DNA from: Rutstroemia sp. NJR-2017a BVV2 | Lineage: Eukaryota > Ascomycota > Leotiomycetes > Helotiales > Rutstroemiaceae | Assembly: GCA_002946415.1 (NCBI GenBank) | Contig: NJPS01000010.1 | Location: 806,001 to 870,000, forward strand | DNA length: 64,000 nucleotides | Direction: 5' to 3' | Shown here: piece after piece, positions 1 through 11,599 of the stretch | How the letters are laid out: every line of letters begins with the position of its first letter | Numbering within the stretch: position 1 is the stretch's first letter | The notes under the pieces: generated by a model | The model's input: the letters and a program-made list of their open reading frames with translations, nothing else | The model's database searches: none | What the model was told of the DNA's origin: nothing | Position numbers and translations under genes: made by a program

Positions 1-187
1 AGGACAAAGCTAGAATGCATTTTATTTCATGTGTTGTTCGTTATCTGAGTCGAGTACTTGTGCCCTATTGATGCTATATACAAGAAGTGCTACATTTTAT
101 AATGTTCCGCATCTTTGAACGCCAAATTCGCCCCGGCCATTTTTCTATGTATTGTTACACTTCATAACTGATTTATATCACTATAGC

Positions 188-1374
188 TTATTTAGAAAAT
201 GCTGCATCGAAAGCAGGAATCAAAGTCTGTGCGAGCCAGAAAGAGAACACCAATTTTGGTCCGGTCATCAAAAGCTATAGGATGTAAGTAAATTCGTCTG
301 CGCAATGATTCGGAACAAGACATACCTTTGGTGTCAAACCCTTAAAGAAACTTGTGAAGCCCTCGTTTTTCATCATGCTTGAAACAATTCTGAAGCCACT
401 TTCGGGGTTCTCGAAGTTGCGATTTTGGATACGAGTCTTGATAACATCAAGCGGTGCGGATACGACAAGAGAAGCAGAAGCACCGGCAATTGAGGCTACG
501 AAGTTCTGGAACCACGAGGCCTTGTTGTAGTCGGTCAACCCGAAGAAGTATCCTTTAGTAAATGCGGAACCACCAAATAGCTGTAGCTCTGGTCAGTAAC
601 ACCCAACAACCACATTGTCAATGGACACATACTGCGAAGGATCCAGGTGCATTCCTTGCGGCAGTCCATCCCCAACCTCGATATAGACCGAAACCCTCAT
701 CTTTTACTATTCTGACAACACCCCTTCCCCTGAAAGCCTCGGGGTTTGTTTGTCGTTTAATCTTTAGAACATCAAGGGGGAGGAGAACAATCTCTCCAAT
801 ACCAATGAGACTTCCAGCCAAAGAATGCATCATAGCTTTCCCAGTCTTAGGGCCGAATGTGTTATCGAAAGTGCTGCCATGGTTTTTGGCTAGGTAATCT
901 CGAACGAACGGTTGTCCACCATATTTGTAAACCCTTTGCAGGACCTTATAACCAGCAGCATATCCAAGTCCTGGGAAGAGAGAGAAGAACTTGGTACCGA
1001 CGGGAGCTTTCGCCTTGTCTTTGAAGATGACTTCTGCCAATCGACCAGTAGTCTACCATTAGGGATTAGTATAGAGTTTATAGCCCTTCTATTAGATATG
1101 AATCATACCTTTCCCTGGTTGCTCATCAATCTCTTTGCAATTGTATCGACCTTCAATGTAGTCAGCAAGCCGTCATCGACATGACAATATAGAAGTCCAT
1201 ACAGGATGGAAGACCGCAAGCTCGGCAATACCAGCAGATCCTATAAAATCTTAGCATACTATCGTGCTATTGCGAACCTGGAAACATACCAGAACCCAAA
1301 AGTCTAGCCAATGTAGATTCTCTTTTGTAGTCCTTCGAAGCCGATCCCGGCGCAAGTGCTGCGATTGGAGACAT
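188..1374 (-). CDS. ggc1: Mitochondrial GTP/GDP carrier Ggc1
   Basis: Inner-membrane mitochondrial carrier exchanging GTP and GDP across the inner membrane, a family role linked to mitochondrial nucleotide and iron homeostasis. Six exons are needed. The start at 1374 gives MSPIAALAPG, then LARLLGSG (exon 1 1374-1290), GSAGIAELAVFHP (1240-1203), VDTIAKRLMSNQGK, a long middle exon with LFPGLGYAAGYKVLQRVYKYGG and the second carrier signature PLDVLKIKRQTNPE, then PLDVIKTRIQNRN, and a last exon giving LLMTGPKLVFSFWLAQ to the TAA at 188-190. The three carrier repeats (HPVDTI, LPLDVLK, APLDVIK) are present in order and the protein follows yeast Ggc1 over its whole length. The 1375-2069 gap upstream is its promoter side. 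Nothing appears broken. Confidence 0.93.
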
Positions 1375-2069
1375 TGCTGCGACAATAATCACAAATTGAA
1401 CAAACTTCAAAAATCAATTAAATGAGTGAAGAATAAGGATATCGACCCGAAGGACTGGGAAGGAATATCTTGAGGAAGATTGCGCAAGGTAAAAGAAAAT
1501 TTCTTGTCTGGTGTGATTGTTCAACATTTTTTTCAGAGCCCTTGTGAAAGCAGAGATCGTTGGTAGATGCTTATTGGTCCGTGCGCTGGAACCCATATTT
1601 TGGTGGGCTGGTGGGGAAGCAAACAAGTCCCTCTGCAGCTACAGCTTTGGACGTTTCTCGGTAGCTGTATATTCCATCCAGCAGGCTACAACCATATTGC
1701 TAACCAAGGCTCAAACGTTTACTCTATGGCAATATAATAGGACAGGCCAAGACACAACAAGATAGCATGAGTCAATGTTCCATGTGATCGAACAGATGCG
1801 AGTAGTATGAGTTTCGAAGATATAATTCATTGCTCCGAGCACATGGAAGAGACCAGGATTATACAAGAGTAGATTGGAAATTCAGCCTAGGTAGATACGA
1901 ATACCCCAAGCAAGAAAGAATCTTATGGTATCACAAGTTAGGAGGTCAGCTGGAGCTAATCCTTTGCTGCTCGACTATTTAAAAACGCCGGTCAATATGC
2001 AGTAGATGACGCCCACCAAACGGAGAAGAAAACGCTCAATGCCCAACTATCCCAATTCCAGAGTCTGAC
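1375..2069. other. Intergenic stretch between ggc1 start and rpc82 end
   Basis: About 700 bases with no convincing gene. Short open frames on both strands (for example 1517-1765) show no recognisable domain. The right edge is the 3' flank of rpc82 and the left edge the promoter and leader of ggc1. Confidence 0.6.
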
Positions 2070-4360
2070 TTAATAATCGTGAAATACGCCAGCCAAATCA
2101 TCGAGCCTTCCTATCTGACCCAATAGATCTTCTTCCTTGGCCCGAATCTCTTGCAGTTGGTTCAACTGCTCAGGCCGAAGGATATCTTCCCCTTGTTCCT
2201 GCACATCCGTGCGCTCTGCTAAGGCCACAATGTTTGCCTTGCGCCTTTTCTCTATGTCAAGTCTCTGCAGACATCTTGACATGGTTTTGTAGATCCTATC
2301 TAATAGAATGGCGCTGACTCGATCTTGATCGAAAAACCACAAAAACACTGTGCGTGATATCGTCCGACCAGCATCCCTAGGAACTTCCTGAATGTCAACG
2401 AAGCCAGCCATTTGCATCTCGACTAGCTTTGTGCGCACATCTTTCTGCTTAATAAGGCCTAGCACAGAGAGCTGTTTCTCTTCCAATTTCCCCATCTTTT
2501 GCATGATTCGTGTAAGACGATGGCCAGTCTTCCCAAAGTTCTCATATATAATTGCATCGAGCTCGAGTTCCCTCAAACGCTCAATTACACGGTCGTAGTC
2601 AACAGTCCACTCACCCAATCCTCGATTCCCACATTTGCGCAAGAGGTGACAGTCGTCAGCAGCCAGTAATTGAAGGTGATTCATAACATGCATCATCCTG
2701 TTCTCGCGAGACTCGGTAGGCGCCGGCTTAGATAGTTGATCTTGAAAGGTTACGGCACGTTTTTTTGCGCTCTTGGCGGAAGGTTCTGCAAAAGGATCGT
2801 CTGAGTCTTCATCGATTTCCATCGCATGTCCTTTTCCATTTACAGCCGGCTTCGCATCCTCTTCAGATTCCTCATCTGAACTAGCTTCGCCTTCGACCTC
2901 TGCTTCATCCGCTGCTTTTCTCTTTCGCCCATTCTGCACTCTATCCACTTTCGATGTGTCAATTCGCTGCGCAGAAGCTTTACCAATTCCAGTCGATACG
3001 TTGATCGAGGTACTCAGAGCATCAGCTAGCTCCTGTGTAGTAATTGACGGTCCATCAGGTAGGTCCGCGGTGTCGTCTATCCTATGGTCTAGCTTGCATC
3101 GAGGGGTTTGATCCTCCAACAGTCGGAGAAGTTCTGCGTAGATATATGATGTAGTTTCCCCAATCCTGGAGTTGACAAGCTCGACCAGTCGACGATTTCG
3201 TAATACAACTGCGCATTTTTCGAAGTTGATTCGCAAGATTAAATTGGGCTTTAGCAAGTTAGCGCTCGATCACCTCTAATTCTACAAGCTCGAATACCCA
3301 CATCAAGTTTCGGTCCCTCATCCGCGCCATTGGTGGCGACACCGTTTTGGGAAAGTCTTCTTCGTTTAGGAGCGGACCCATTGAGGTGGGTGTTCTTAGA
3401 TGGCTGGTTATAGCCTACAGGGCGCCAATTTGGGACTTGGACTCTGAGTTCCTGGAGTCGGTCGCGAATTTTCGATTTCAGCTCATCCTTCTGCTTCGTA
3501 CCCCTCGTTGCGCCCCCATAAATATCGCGTAGGAGTTCTCTCTCAATAACATTGTAGGTATCCGTAGGGCTCTTGAACATGTTCCGGCTGACAGGTTGGA
3601 TTAATTCATCTTCTAGTAGGTTGATCAACATGGCATTCAATTGACCGGCTGAATGCGCATGTGCTGAGTTTCCGTTCGCATTACCATTCGGAGCCCCATT
3701 CCCGTTCGCATGTGGTTTGTGATCTAACTCTGCATTCTCAATGATGTCGGAAACCTTGGCGTGCCCAAGCAGTAGCAATTGTTCTATGAGAACCGTGGCC
3801 GTTGCTCCATACCTATCCTCCACAATCTCTAGAACCTTTCCCGATTTGACCAAATTGTACGCAGCATCTGCGTTGGCTTCGTACTGGGTGTCCGCCTCTT
3901 CTTGATCGGAATCATGGTAGACAAGGTTTTGTTGGATGAGAACCGCTAGACCCATCTTCAATTGTCGGGCCGTGAGGTGAGTATGGCGCATAAGCGCTCG
4001 CATAGGTAACCGTCCGCGACGAAGTAGAATGGTAAAGATGCGCTGATTTGCATCATGTTAGTTTTGCCCAAAATAATATCTCTCGCCCAGCCTCCCAGCC
4101 TCTCAGCCTTGTCAAGATTCCAGGAACGGCGGAGTCATAACATGACATGAATGACCCAAGGGCATAATACTTACGGAAGATAATTCGCCATAGATGTCAT
4201 CGACGAGCAGAGAGCAAAGCTCGACTGCGTGTTTTGACTATGAATTGAGTTAGCTTCAGCAATGAGGAATCCATAGGCAGGCAGGGTCGACAGTAAAAAG
4301 AAAAAAAATTGGAGGTGACATTCATGAAATGCTTCGGCGCATTGGACTTACCCTAGACAT
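2070..4360 (-). CDS. rpc82: RNA polymerase III subunit Rpc82 (Rpc3)
   Basis: Subunit of the Rpc82-Rpc34-Rpc31 subcomplex of nuclear RNA polymerase III, needed for initiation at tRNA and 5S genes. The start is a tiny first exon, ATG TCT AGG at 4360-4352, followed by SKHAVELCSLLVDDIYGELSS (exon 2 near 4236-4174), then the winged-helix exon beginning at about 4020 with IFTILLRRG and RALMRHTHLTARQLKMGLAVL. A ~50-nt intron near 3252-3305 with an internal gctaac branch-like site joins PKLDVG to PNLILRINFEKC. The C-terminal exon holds TVDYDRVIERLRELELDAI and a typical tail ending VFHDY. A glycine/asparagine-rich insert (about 3650-3720) and an acidic serine-rich segment (about 2790-2940) are linkers. 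It is divergent from qcr2, sharing a ~330-bp promoter region. Confidence 0.93.
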
Positions 4361-4694
4361 GCTGTATTGTTGCTACTAGAGATTATCCCAAGATCCCTAG
4401 AGCTGTCACAATTACTACCGATGCTTCATTGACAATTTGAAGTCAAAATCAGAATTGCAGATTTATGAATTATCCAGAAACCAATTACATAGAAAACTCA
4501 GGTGGGGGACCAAATTGTCGAAGGTATAAAAAGATCCCCGCCTAGTCATTCTGAGCTTGAGTTAATCCTAATGTAGTTTAGCGATATCTCTTCCGAGTTA
4601 TTCCAGCAAAAAGAACGGCAAGCTTGATATCAGATCTATACGTCTTTACCTTCCAAGAATCCGAATCCCCTCTCCTCAACCGACTATCCTAACA
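4361..4694. promoter_or_regulatory. Shared divergent promoter rpc82 / qcr2 with CCAAT and TATA-like boxes
   Basis: 334 bases separate the two divergent start codons. A CCAAT box is at 4481-4485 and a TATAAAAA stretch at 4525-4532, both oriented for qcr2. CCAAT bound by the HAP complex is an established activator site for respiratory-chain genes, so its use here is plausible, but binding is inferred from sequence only. Confidence 0.45.
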
Positions 4695-6256
4695 ATGATC
4701 TCCCGGTCGGCGATTGGAAGATCTGCACAGCTCGCTGCCCGCCGACAATGCTGTGCCCAGCCCGCTAATCGTCGTGGCCTCGCTGCCGTCTCCTCCGGAA
4801 CAACTTCATTCTCATACGAGTCCTCGGAGGCTGCAGGTGTTAAGGTCGCAAGCAGAGATGTCGCTGGACCGACCACAAAGTTGGCTGTTATTGCTAAGGC
4901 TGGAACTAGGTATCAGACTGCTCCAGGTCTGACTTCGGGGTTAGAACGTTTTGCATTCAGAGTATGTCTATGATCTGCAGAGGATCGCATCCGCATGTGA
5001 TGTCTGTTCGGCCATTGCTGATCTTTGTGTTGCTAGAATACTGTCAAGCGTTCTGCCCTTCGTATCTGCCGAGAATCTGAGCTTTTGGGAGCGCAATTGA
5101 ATGCCTACCATACTCGTGAGGCGCTTGTCATCGAAGCTAAATTTCTCAGAGAAGATCTACCATACTTCACTGAACTTCTTGGTGAAGTCGTTTCTTCCAC
5201 AAAATACACTTGTGAGTAGCCGCATAAAACATTCAAGGAGATATGAACTAATTTTTCTGCGCCAGCTCACGAGTACTATGAAGAAGTCGCAATGCTTATC
5301 AAGATGGCCCAGCAGAAACTCCTTGGAGACGTCTCCGAGTTGGCGATCAACTCCGCACACGGCGTTGCATTCCACAGAGGTCTCGGCACTCCGTTCTTCC
5401 CCTCTTCCTCGACACCTTTGACCAAATACTTGAACGCGGATTCTATTGCTGAGTACGCACACAAGGCGTACACAAAGTCGAACATAGCTGTCGTTGCAAA
5501 TGGTGCTAGTCAAGCAGATCTGACAAAGTGGGTTGGTGAATTCTTCACCGATGCATATACTGGCGAAGGACTCTCTGGACCTGGCGCGACAAAGTACTAT
5601 GGTGGTGAAGAACGTATCGCACATGATTCTGGCAACTCTTTCGTCCTTGCTTTCCCAGGATCCAGCTCCTTCACAGCAGGAGAGTCATACAAGCCAGAGG
5701 TCGCTGTGTTGGCGGCTCTCCTAGGAGGCAAGTCAAACATCAAATGGTCTGCTGGATTCTCGCTCCTTTCAAAGGCGGCGTCATCCTTCCCCGGTGCTCG
5801 AGCAAAAGCCACCCACCATGCTTATTCTGATGCTGGTCTCTTGACCATTGAATTCAGCGGTTCTGCCAGCGCCATCAAATTAGCTACTCATGAGGCTGTC
5901 AAAGCACTACGGGCTATTGCCGATGGTTCTATCAGCCAAGAGGATTTCACTAAAGCTGTTGCCAATGCCAAGTATAACGCGCTAGAAGAGGGTCAAAATA
6001 TCGAAGCAGGCGTTGTCTCAACCGGTGCTGGTCTTGCTCATGGCGGTTCGGCATTCCAAATCGACCAAATCGGTAAGGCCGTTGAGGCAGTAAGCATCGA
6101 GAAGCTCAAAGCAGTATGTATATCGATCTCTCAGCAAATTCAGTTACTAACAAGTATTAGGCTGCAAAAGCAATGTTGGAGGGTAAGGCGACAGTCTCGG
6201 CAGTCGGTGATCTCTATGTCCTTCCTTATGCAGAAGAACTTGGTCTTTCAGTGTAG
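4695..6256 (+). CDS. qcr2: Cytochrome bc1 complex core protein 2 (Qcr2)
   Basis: Core subunit 2 of mitochondrial complex III, a member of the M16 (insulinase/MPP) fold that has lost the protease zinc site. The start at 4695 gives MISRSAIGRSAQLAARRQ, an arginine/serine-rich mitochondrial presequence. Four exons: the first ends GLERFAF, the second carries NTVKRSALRICRESELLG and LNAYHTREALVIEAK, the long third holds HGVAFHRGLGTPFF and the N/C-lobe linker, and the last gives AAKAMLEGKATVSAVGDL to the TAG at 6254-6256. The HxxEH zinc motif of true M16 peptidases is absent at the expected place, as is normal for Qcr2. Full length for the family (about 450 residues). Confidence 0.93.
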
Positions 6257-6547
6257 AGCTAGATTTAGGATGGGGGAACTGGGGTGTATTATCAAAAAGC
6301 TCTTAAACTGTATTGTAGACGTGATCCTCGCTGTGAATATACGCTCGATTACATTTTGATCTAATATGAATCAAACCTGGGTCAAATAGTACTTGCGCAC
6401 ACAAGGAATTGCACTAATCATGTGACTATCTGCACGTGGGATCGGAATTTTCCTCATCTCTTTCCGCGCTCCACCGAGAGGTCGACATTTGATGGCGCAC
6501 CTCTACGAAACTATTTTACGAGTTCCTTACAAACCACATCATACACA

Positions 6548-6954
6548 ATGGCGTTCGCGTGGAAAGCATCAGGTCTTACGTACGTTCTTGCCAATGAATC
6601 TGCCTTCTCAAGTGCTGCAATTGAGTTCGAGTCATCTCGCGCGGAAGAGAACATTTACTAACAAGCTTTTCACACAATAGCTACAACAAATACTTGTCCG
6701 TTGCGGCACGAGTCGTCCGACGAAGCTTGAAAGATGACAAGAGATTGGCAGCCGAGCGAAGAGGAGAGATGGAGCTGAGATTTGCTAAGTGGAACGTGAG
6801 TGGACCTGGCTAGATGGATATGGCTTCGCGGAGGACTTGAGGAGAGCATGACTGATGGTGGTTTTTGACACAGAACGGCAAACAAGGCGATGTCAAGAGC
6901 GTTGCGGATGCCAATGCTGCTTCGATGGCGGAGAGCGCTTCTTCAGCATCCTAG
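6548..6954 (+). CDS. atp15: Mitochondrial ATP synthase subunit epsilon (Atp15)
   Basis: Smallest subunit of the F1 central stalk of mitochondrial ATP synthase. Three exons (6548-6579, 6681-6795, 6874-6954) encode 75 residues: MAFAWKASGLT / YNKYLSVAARVVRRSLK with DDKRLAAERRGEMELRFAKW / NGKQGDVKSVADANA. The N-terminal YNKYLxVAARxVRRSLK segment is diagnostic of the family, and the length is normal. No single continuous frame contains it because each exon is short; it is supported by splice consensus (gtacgt...atag; gtgagt...acag) and family match. It lies just downstream of qcr2 on the same strand. Confidence 0.92.
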
Positions 6955-7632
6955 ATATCCGGAACGAGACGGGAAGGACAATGATGAATGATGGCTAGAG
7001 TTCGGAAATGGCTGATTTGCTTGGGGAGGCTTGTACAATTGTATTACTGAGGGCCTCTGGTCCAATGCATTCGAAAAACACCGTCAGATCACCTTTCTAT
7101 CTGTCTCCAATGATTATCACTTTCAAGATCCACGCCTGGTATACCCAGCCCACGGCAGCCCGGACACCTATAACTTGGTCGGATTTGCGGGTTCTTCTCT
7201 CATGTTCATGTCTAATAGATTAATGTGAAAATGCCAGTTCTTATTCCCCATCATGTTCTACATTATGCCCATGATTTCTTCAACCAGATCGTTCGTTCAA
7301 TGTATACATAGCACTTCTCTCGTAGCCCGAATGTTCTGCCTTACAAAACCCGTCTTGGCGCACAAATTTTGATTGAAAATGATTAATCACACTGCGTTAA
7401 CGGAGCACCTTCTATCGTCTCAACATGAACTTGCTATTAGATTATACAATGTTGTGCTTATTCTTCATTTTCAAGGTGTATATCGGGGGGTTCAGACGTC
7501 TCATTGATATGTATCATTCGCTCAAGCGAGAATTTTTACTTCCTTACCACACCAATTCGGCAACCTCAAATTTCTGTAACAGCCTGAATATTTCGCGTGG
7601 GACAGTATCCCCAAGCTTATTGCTGTGCAACC
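6955..7632. other. Intergenic stretch atp15 - mak10
   Basis: About 680 bases with the 3' flank of atp15 and the promoter of mak10. Small open frames (7008-7228, 7425-7632) have no recognisable domain. No repeat or RNA gene seen. Confidence 0.6.
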
Positions 7633-10237
7633 ATGCAGGGAAACGGTGTGGCTGCCATATCGCAGCGTATGTCTCAACTGCCTACCTTTCAATACTTATC
7701 GCTGACGGCCGTTTGCAGAGGTCTCGGGCCTTGATATCAAAGACGGTCCCAGTGACCCGGCCGCGATGTTGGCGGCATTCGATTCGGAGCCACCACCCGC
7801 TCCAAAGTTGCACAGCAAGGGTGTCATAGCCACAGATATCACTGATGTTTTCACAAAAGCTGCTCAGCGTGTGTTACCCTCATGCTAGAAGCGTCTTTGG
7901 GAATGATCACGTGCTTACACTTCATGCCCAGAACTCGATGTGGGAGAATTGGTCAAGGACTCCTTTTTCACGCTCTTCGAGGCGGTCGGCGCTCTTGAGG
8001 TAGGTATTTCAGAGCATTCTATAGAGCTTAGCTGATTCTGGTGACAGATAATGGATCCTAAGATGGATAGCGGATTCCTTGCTCCCGGAGAGACAATGGA
8101 AGATGACTACGACTATGGCCATGTGCTACTCCCAGAGGAAGTCATTGGTATCATTGATCAGTTACTCTGTCATGAGGTATGCCTCATCTAAAGTTGTGTC
8201 GTGAAGTGGTTTGACACCTTGTAGATGGCATGGCACATGGGACATCCACTCTCTCAAACAATCTTCACTAGTTTACACATCGACCGCATTCTGAGTCCGT
8301 CTCCAATGAGCTTGGATGAAACTATCTTTGATAGAAGCGAGAGCTGTTCACCTGAAGAGCCCTTGACCTCACAAGTTCTGAGAGCATACTGCTTAGGACT
8401 AATAAAGACCTGCTGGCATGTTAACAACAGGGTCAGGTCGGAACACTTTTATGAGGTAATGTCCACCTCTAACCTCATGTGCCGGCGCTACTCCTAATCC
8501 GAGATGTAGGAGGAAGATTTTGTGACACACACTTATAATAGGAGCCTTCTTGAGAGTGTCGACGATGATCAGATCCTTCAATTTCTTATGGCAACCAAAG
8601 AGCTGTTAACACAATCAGACACTGAGCCGCAGGACCTCAAGGATGCATTAACTAGCCGTCTAGACTTTCGAGAAACCTTTTTACGGACAGTAGACGCAGC
8701 AGATGCAAGGCCTCCAAATTCAAAAACATTATGGCAAAAAATGCATTCCTTATTACCAAATCTGAGAATATCAACCCAGCTTGGAAAGCCTACTCCTGAT
8801 GCCTTCAGTGTCAAGATACAGAGGAAATTAGCTAGTACAGTTCCACCACGCCCCATTGTTCATATCAGTCAGGATGCAGTATATAATCACCTCGAGCGAA
8901 TGTGTAAGGATGGAGAAATCGTGGTAGAAGTCCTTGAGTACACTGATAGCCATAGTTTAATGGTAAGTCTTCTTGCCCATCATTTTGAATGAGTCCATAC
9001 TAAATCCCTACAGACTTTCGTCTCCCTATTCCAAGCACGGAGCCCTCAGCCATCTGTTTACATCCGAACTCTACTCCAGCATTATCTTTTCGCAGACATG
9101 ATAATCCTAGGCAAAATGTCTATCCGTGAAGTTCTCGATGACGACTTCGCGAGTCTTACCTTGCCAGCGGATAAGCTTTTAGACCGCGGCAATGATGAGA
9201 TTGAAGTTCCCCATGACCCACGTCACAACATGGCCAAAAGGATGGAGCTTTTTCGATCTAGAGCTGCCAATTCCTACCTTGATATTCTCCGTACAATGTG
9301 CCAAAACCGTTGTCGCATACGTCGGACGTTATGCCACAACATAGTCGACTGGGACAATCTCCAGCTTGACGGGGAAGAAATAGACCAGGAGCTGAGGGAG
9401 TTCACGGGGGAGGAGCCAATCATGAACACGGAAATTTCCAATGAACCCATCTATGCCTTTCCCCTCTCATCCTGGGCCTATTTCTATAAACTTCGCCAGA
9501 TGGAATGGATTGTACAAATGGGTTTCGAACTCCAGATATATCAACCTGATGAACTATCAGGAATGTACTGGTATCTCAATTACATCTGCAAAACACGCAG
9601 TCGACACCTCAAGCGAATCCGCGGCTTCGTGCGTAGCTACTCTGTGTTCCGCACAAGCTCCAAGCGTAGCACCGAAAAGCAACGGGAATTCGCCAATGCC
9701 ATCTCCTACATTGACTTCGCGATGCTCGAAGCCGCTACCACTTATGGATTCGCGGACGCATTATCTTCCTTATTCGAAGCCCTGCGTCGACTGGGCTTGA
9801 TTACTACTCCATCAAGACCATATAGTAACGACATCATGCGTTACGAAGTCCGCATGAAACCATTCGCTACAATTGGCCTTCCTGAAATGATCCCTTACGA
9901 CGAATTCACACGTCTTGTGACTCAACCGGACGAGTCGATTCTAGATATACTGAACTTCGCAGCTGACGCAACAGCAGGTGCTAAGAAGGGTTTGGAGATC
10001 CTTAGTAAATTGAACGCCAGTGAAGCTTATTGCCATGGGTCTTTTGAGAGTTGGGTGAAGAATATCAAGGACTGTTTGAAAGCTTGTATTTTTACGGGAA
10101 TCACTATAGCGGCGGTGAAGAAAGCTATAGCAGCTGCAGGTGAGAAAGGAGAGGTGAAAATCAAGGTTGATTTGCCGGCGGCTGGGAAAGGATACCATGA
10201 CTGGTGGGTTGTGCCAAAAGTCGTTCCCGTGCCATGA
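7633..10237 (+). CDS. mak10: NatC N-acetyltransferase auxiliary subunit Mak10/Naa35
   Basis: Large auxiliary and ribosome-anchoring subunit of NatC, which acetylates N-termini of the Met-Leu/Ile/Phe type. The start at 7633 gives MQGNGVAAISQ followed by an intron (7668 to about 7717), then SGLDIKDGPSDPAA and DITDVFTKAAQ. The family hallmark IMDPKMDSGFLAPGE lies in the third coding part (near 8050), followed by LLPEEVIGIIDQLLCHE, MAWHMGHPLSQTIFTSLH and, in the last large exon, RHNMAKRMELFRSRAANSY and YIDFAMLEAATTYGFADAL. About seven exons with short introns at 7849, 7999, 8178, 8456 and 8962 (donor positions approximate). The C-terminus PKVVPVP to the TGA at 10235 is normal. Complete by eye. 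Confidence 0.92.
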
Positions 10238-10573
10238 GGAAGTGGCTCTGTGGAAGATAGATTGGTCACACTGTGTGTACTTATTCTAGAGATTCCAATA
10301 TATTCTTCAACTATTGCATTTGGCTACGGAGATGAAGGTGCAAAATAGTAGCTACATCAACTATGCACAACTCAACGTATGATGATGAGCAGCAAGCACA
10401 AACAGCTGACCTGCGCATACGAAACAAAGATTCTCAGTCATCCAATACCACAAATCTTTTTATTATTCTCAATTGAGAAACAAGCCCGACTTACCCAAAC
10501 CAGCCAATACTCACCAAACCGGACGGCAAACCTTACCCCCGAATATACAACAGACATAGACATCAAAATAACA
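10238..10573. other. 3' flank of mak10, no gene
   Basis: No gene seen. The last ~20 bases before 10574 (agacatagacatcaaaa) resemble the end of the following minisatellite unit, so the array probably has a decayed left edge. Confidence 0.55.
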
Positions 10574-11186
10574 TTTGTTGCACATCTGACGGAGCATGAG
10601 TCCGGATGGTCTCACCAGCGATGAATACAATAGACATCGATAGACATGAAAAACCACATTTGTTGCACATCTGACGGAGCAAGAATCCAAATGTCCTCAA
10701 CCCCGATATCCACCATAGACACAGGTAGATATAGAAAGCAACTTTGTTGCACATCTGACGGAGCATGAATCCGATGGTCTCACCGGCGATGAATACAATA
10801 GATATCGATAGACATGAAAAACCATATTTGTTGCACATCTGACGGAGCAAGAATCCAAATGTCCTCAACCCCGATATCCACCATAGACACAGGTAGACAC
10901 AGAAAGCAACTTTGTTGCACATCTGACGGAGCAGAAATCCAAATGGCCGCATCGCAAACTCAAAAAGTCCACAAGCAAAAAGGCAATCCAATCGAGTCGA
11001 GATCTTCGATGCTATTACAGACCCCGAAAAAAAAAAGATATCCGACACGCCGTCGGCGACTCCAGCCAGCCCCCCGAAGACACCAATCACGCCACCAACC
11101 CATGCAGCACAATGAACGTCCCCTTTTGCGGAACGGTTTAAGACAAGCAGGTAAATCAATTGTTGCATATCTTTATCGGAGCTCAT
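10563..11186 (-). other. Candidate repeat-containing ORF, 207 codons, probably not a gene
   Basis: A frame with a true ATG at 11186 runs back through the minisatellite. Because each unit is 84 bp (28 codons), it yields alternating hydrophobic 28-residue units that share GFLLRQMCNK. The last copy has one extra base and changes frame (ending THAPSDVQQMLF), which suggests no coding constraint. The N-terminal third is low-complexity and lacks any domain I recognise. I treat it as a by-product of the repeat; transcript evidence would be needed to call it a gene. Confidence 0.2.
10574..10945. repeat. Two-level minisatellite, 84-bp units alternating A-B-A-B-partial
   Basis: The core TTGCACATCTGACGGAGCA recurs five times, with the preceding TTTG starting at 10574, 10659, 10743, 10827 and 10911, so spacings are 85, 84, 84 and 84. 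What follows the core alternates between type A (gatggtctcacc-gcgatgaatacaatag...) in copies 1 and 3 and type B (aatgtcctcaaccccgatatcc...) in copies 2 and 4; copy 5 starts B-like and diverges. The higher-order period is therefore about 168 bp, and A copies and B copies are almost identical to each other (a few substitutions, and one extra G in copy 1). This pattern indicates duplication of an already duplicated pair. The minus strand is open across most of the array (see the candidate frame at 10563-11186). Confidence 0.95.
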
Positions 11187-11339
11187 CGCCGATAAAAGAA
11201 ACGCTTATTGCAGGATTCCCATCGATGCTTTGCTCGCCTGGACGCAAAAGACAACCAGAAAGGGGAAAGCATCGTCGAATGGGATGCCGATGTTGCTGAT
11301 GCTGATATGGATATGGAGATCAGGGGACCGACCTTGACC

Positions 11340-11376
11340 CTGCAGATGCAGATGCAGATGCAAATGGAGACGCAGA
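11340..11376. repeat. Imperfect CAGATG hexamer tract
   Basis: Four nearly perfect CAGATG units (cagatgcagatgcagatg then cagatgcaaatgg) followed by a decayed copy. Simple slippage repeat; on the plus strand it makes a run of alternating Met-Gln codons in a short frame that I do not consider a gene. Confidence 0.85.
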
Positions 11377-11555
11377 TACAGGAATGGAATGCAAGAGACA
11401 ACAACGGAGACGGATCAAATGCCCGCCATCTTGAATATAAGCGACGCGGGCTCGTATAGGATAAGTATACAGATCCAACAATGGCCAGTTGTGGGTTTTC
11501 AGGGTCCTTGAGGGGTAACAGAGACATGCGGAGTGGCGTCTTCCATCGGGGGCTT

Positions 11556-11599
11556 GAAAGTGGCATGAAAGTGGCATGAAAGTGGCATGAAAGTGGCAT
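11556..11599. repeat. Perfect 11-bp tandem repeat, four copies
   Basis: GAAAGTGGCAT is repeated four times head to tail without interruption, then GTCATTTAAAC. The copies are identical, so this is a recent expansion. Confidence 0.95.

Noticed and set aside
618..1184. Plus-strand ORFs over ggc1 and other antisense shadows (e.g. 2392-3111, 16365-16823, 61292-63185)
   Set aside because: They lie antisense to well-supported genes and show no domains.
10574..10945. CRISPR-like array
   Set aside because: The 'spacers' between the core repeats are themselves repeated (A-B-A-B) and the unit is 84 bp; this is a minisatellite, and the genome is eukaryotic.
11208..11459. Plus-strand ORF with Met-Gln repeats
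   Set aside because: Produced by the CAGATG tract; no domain, no leader, and overlaps an opposite frame of similar length.
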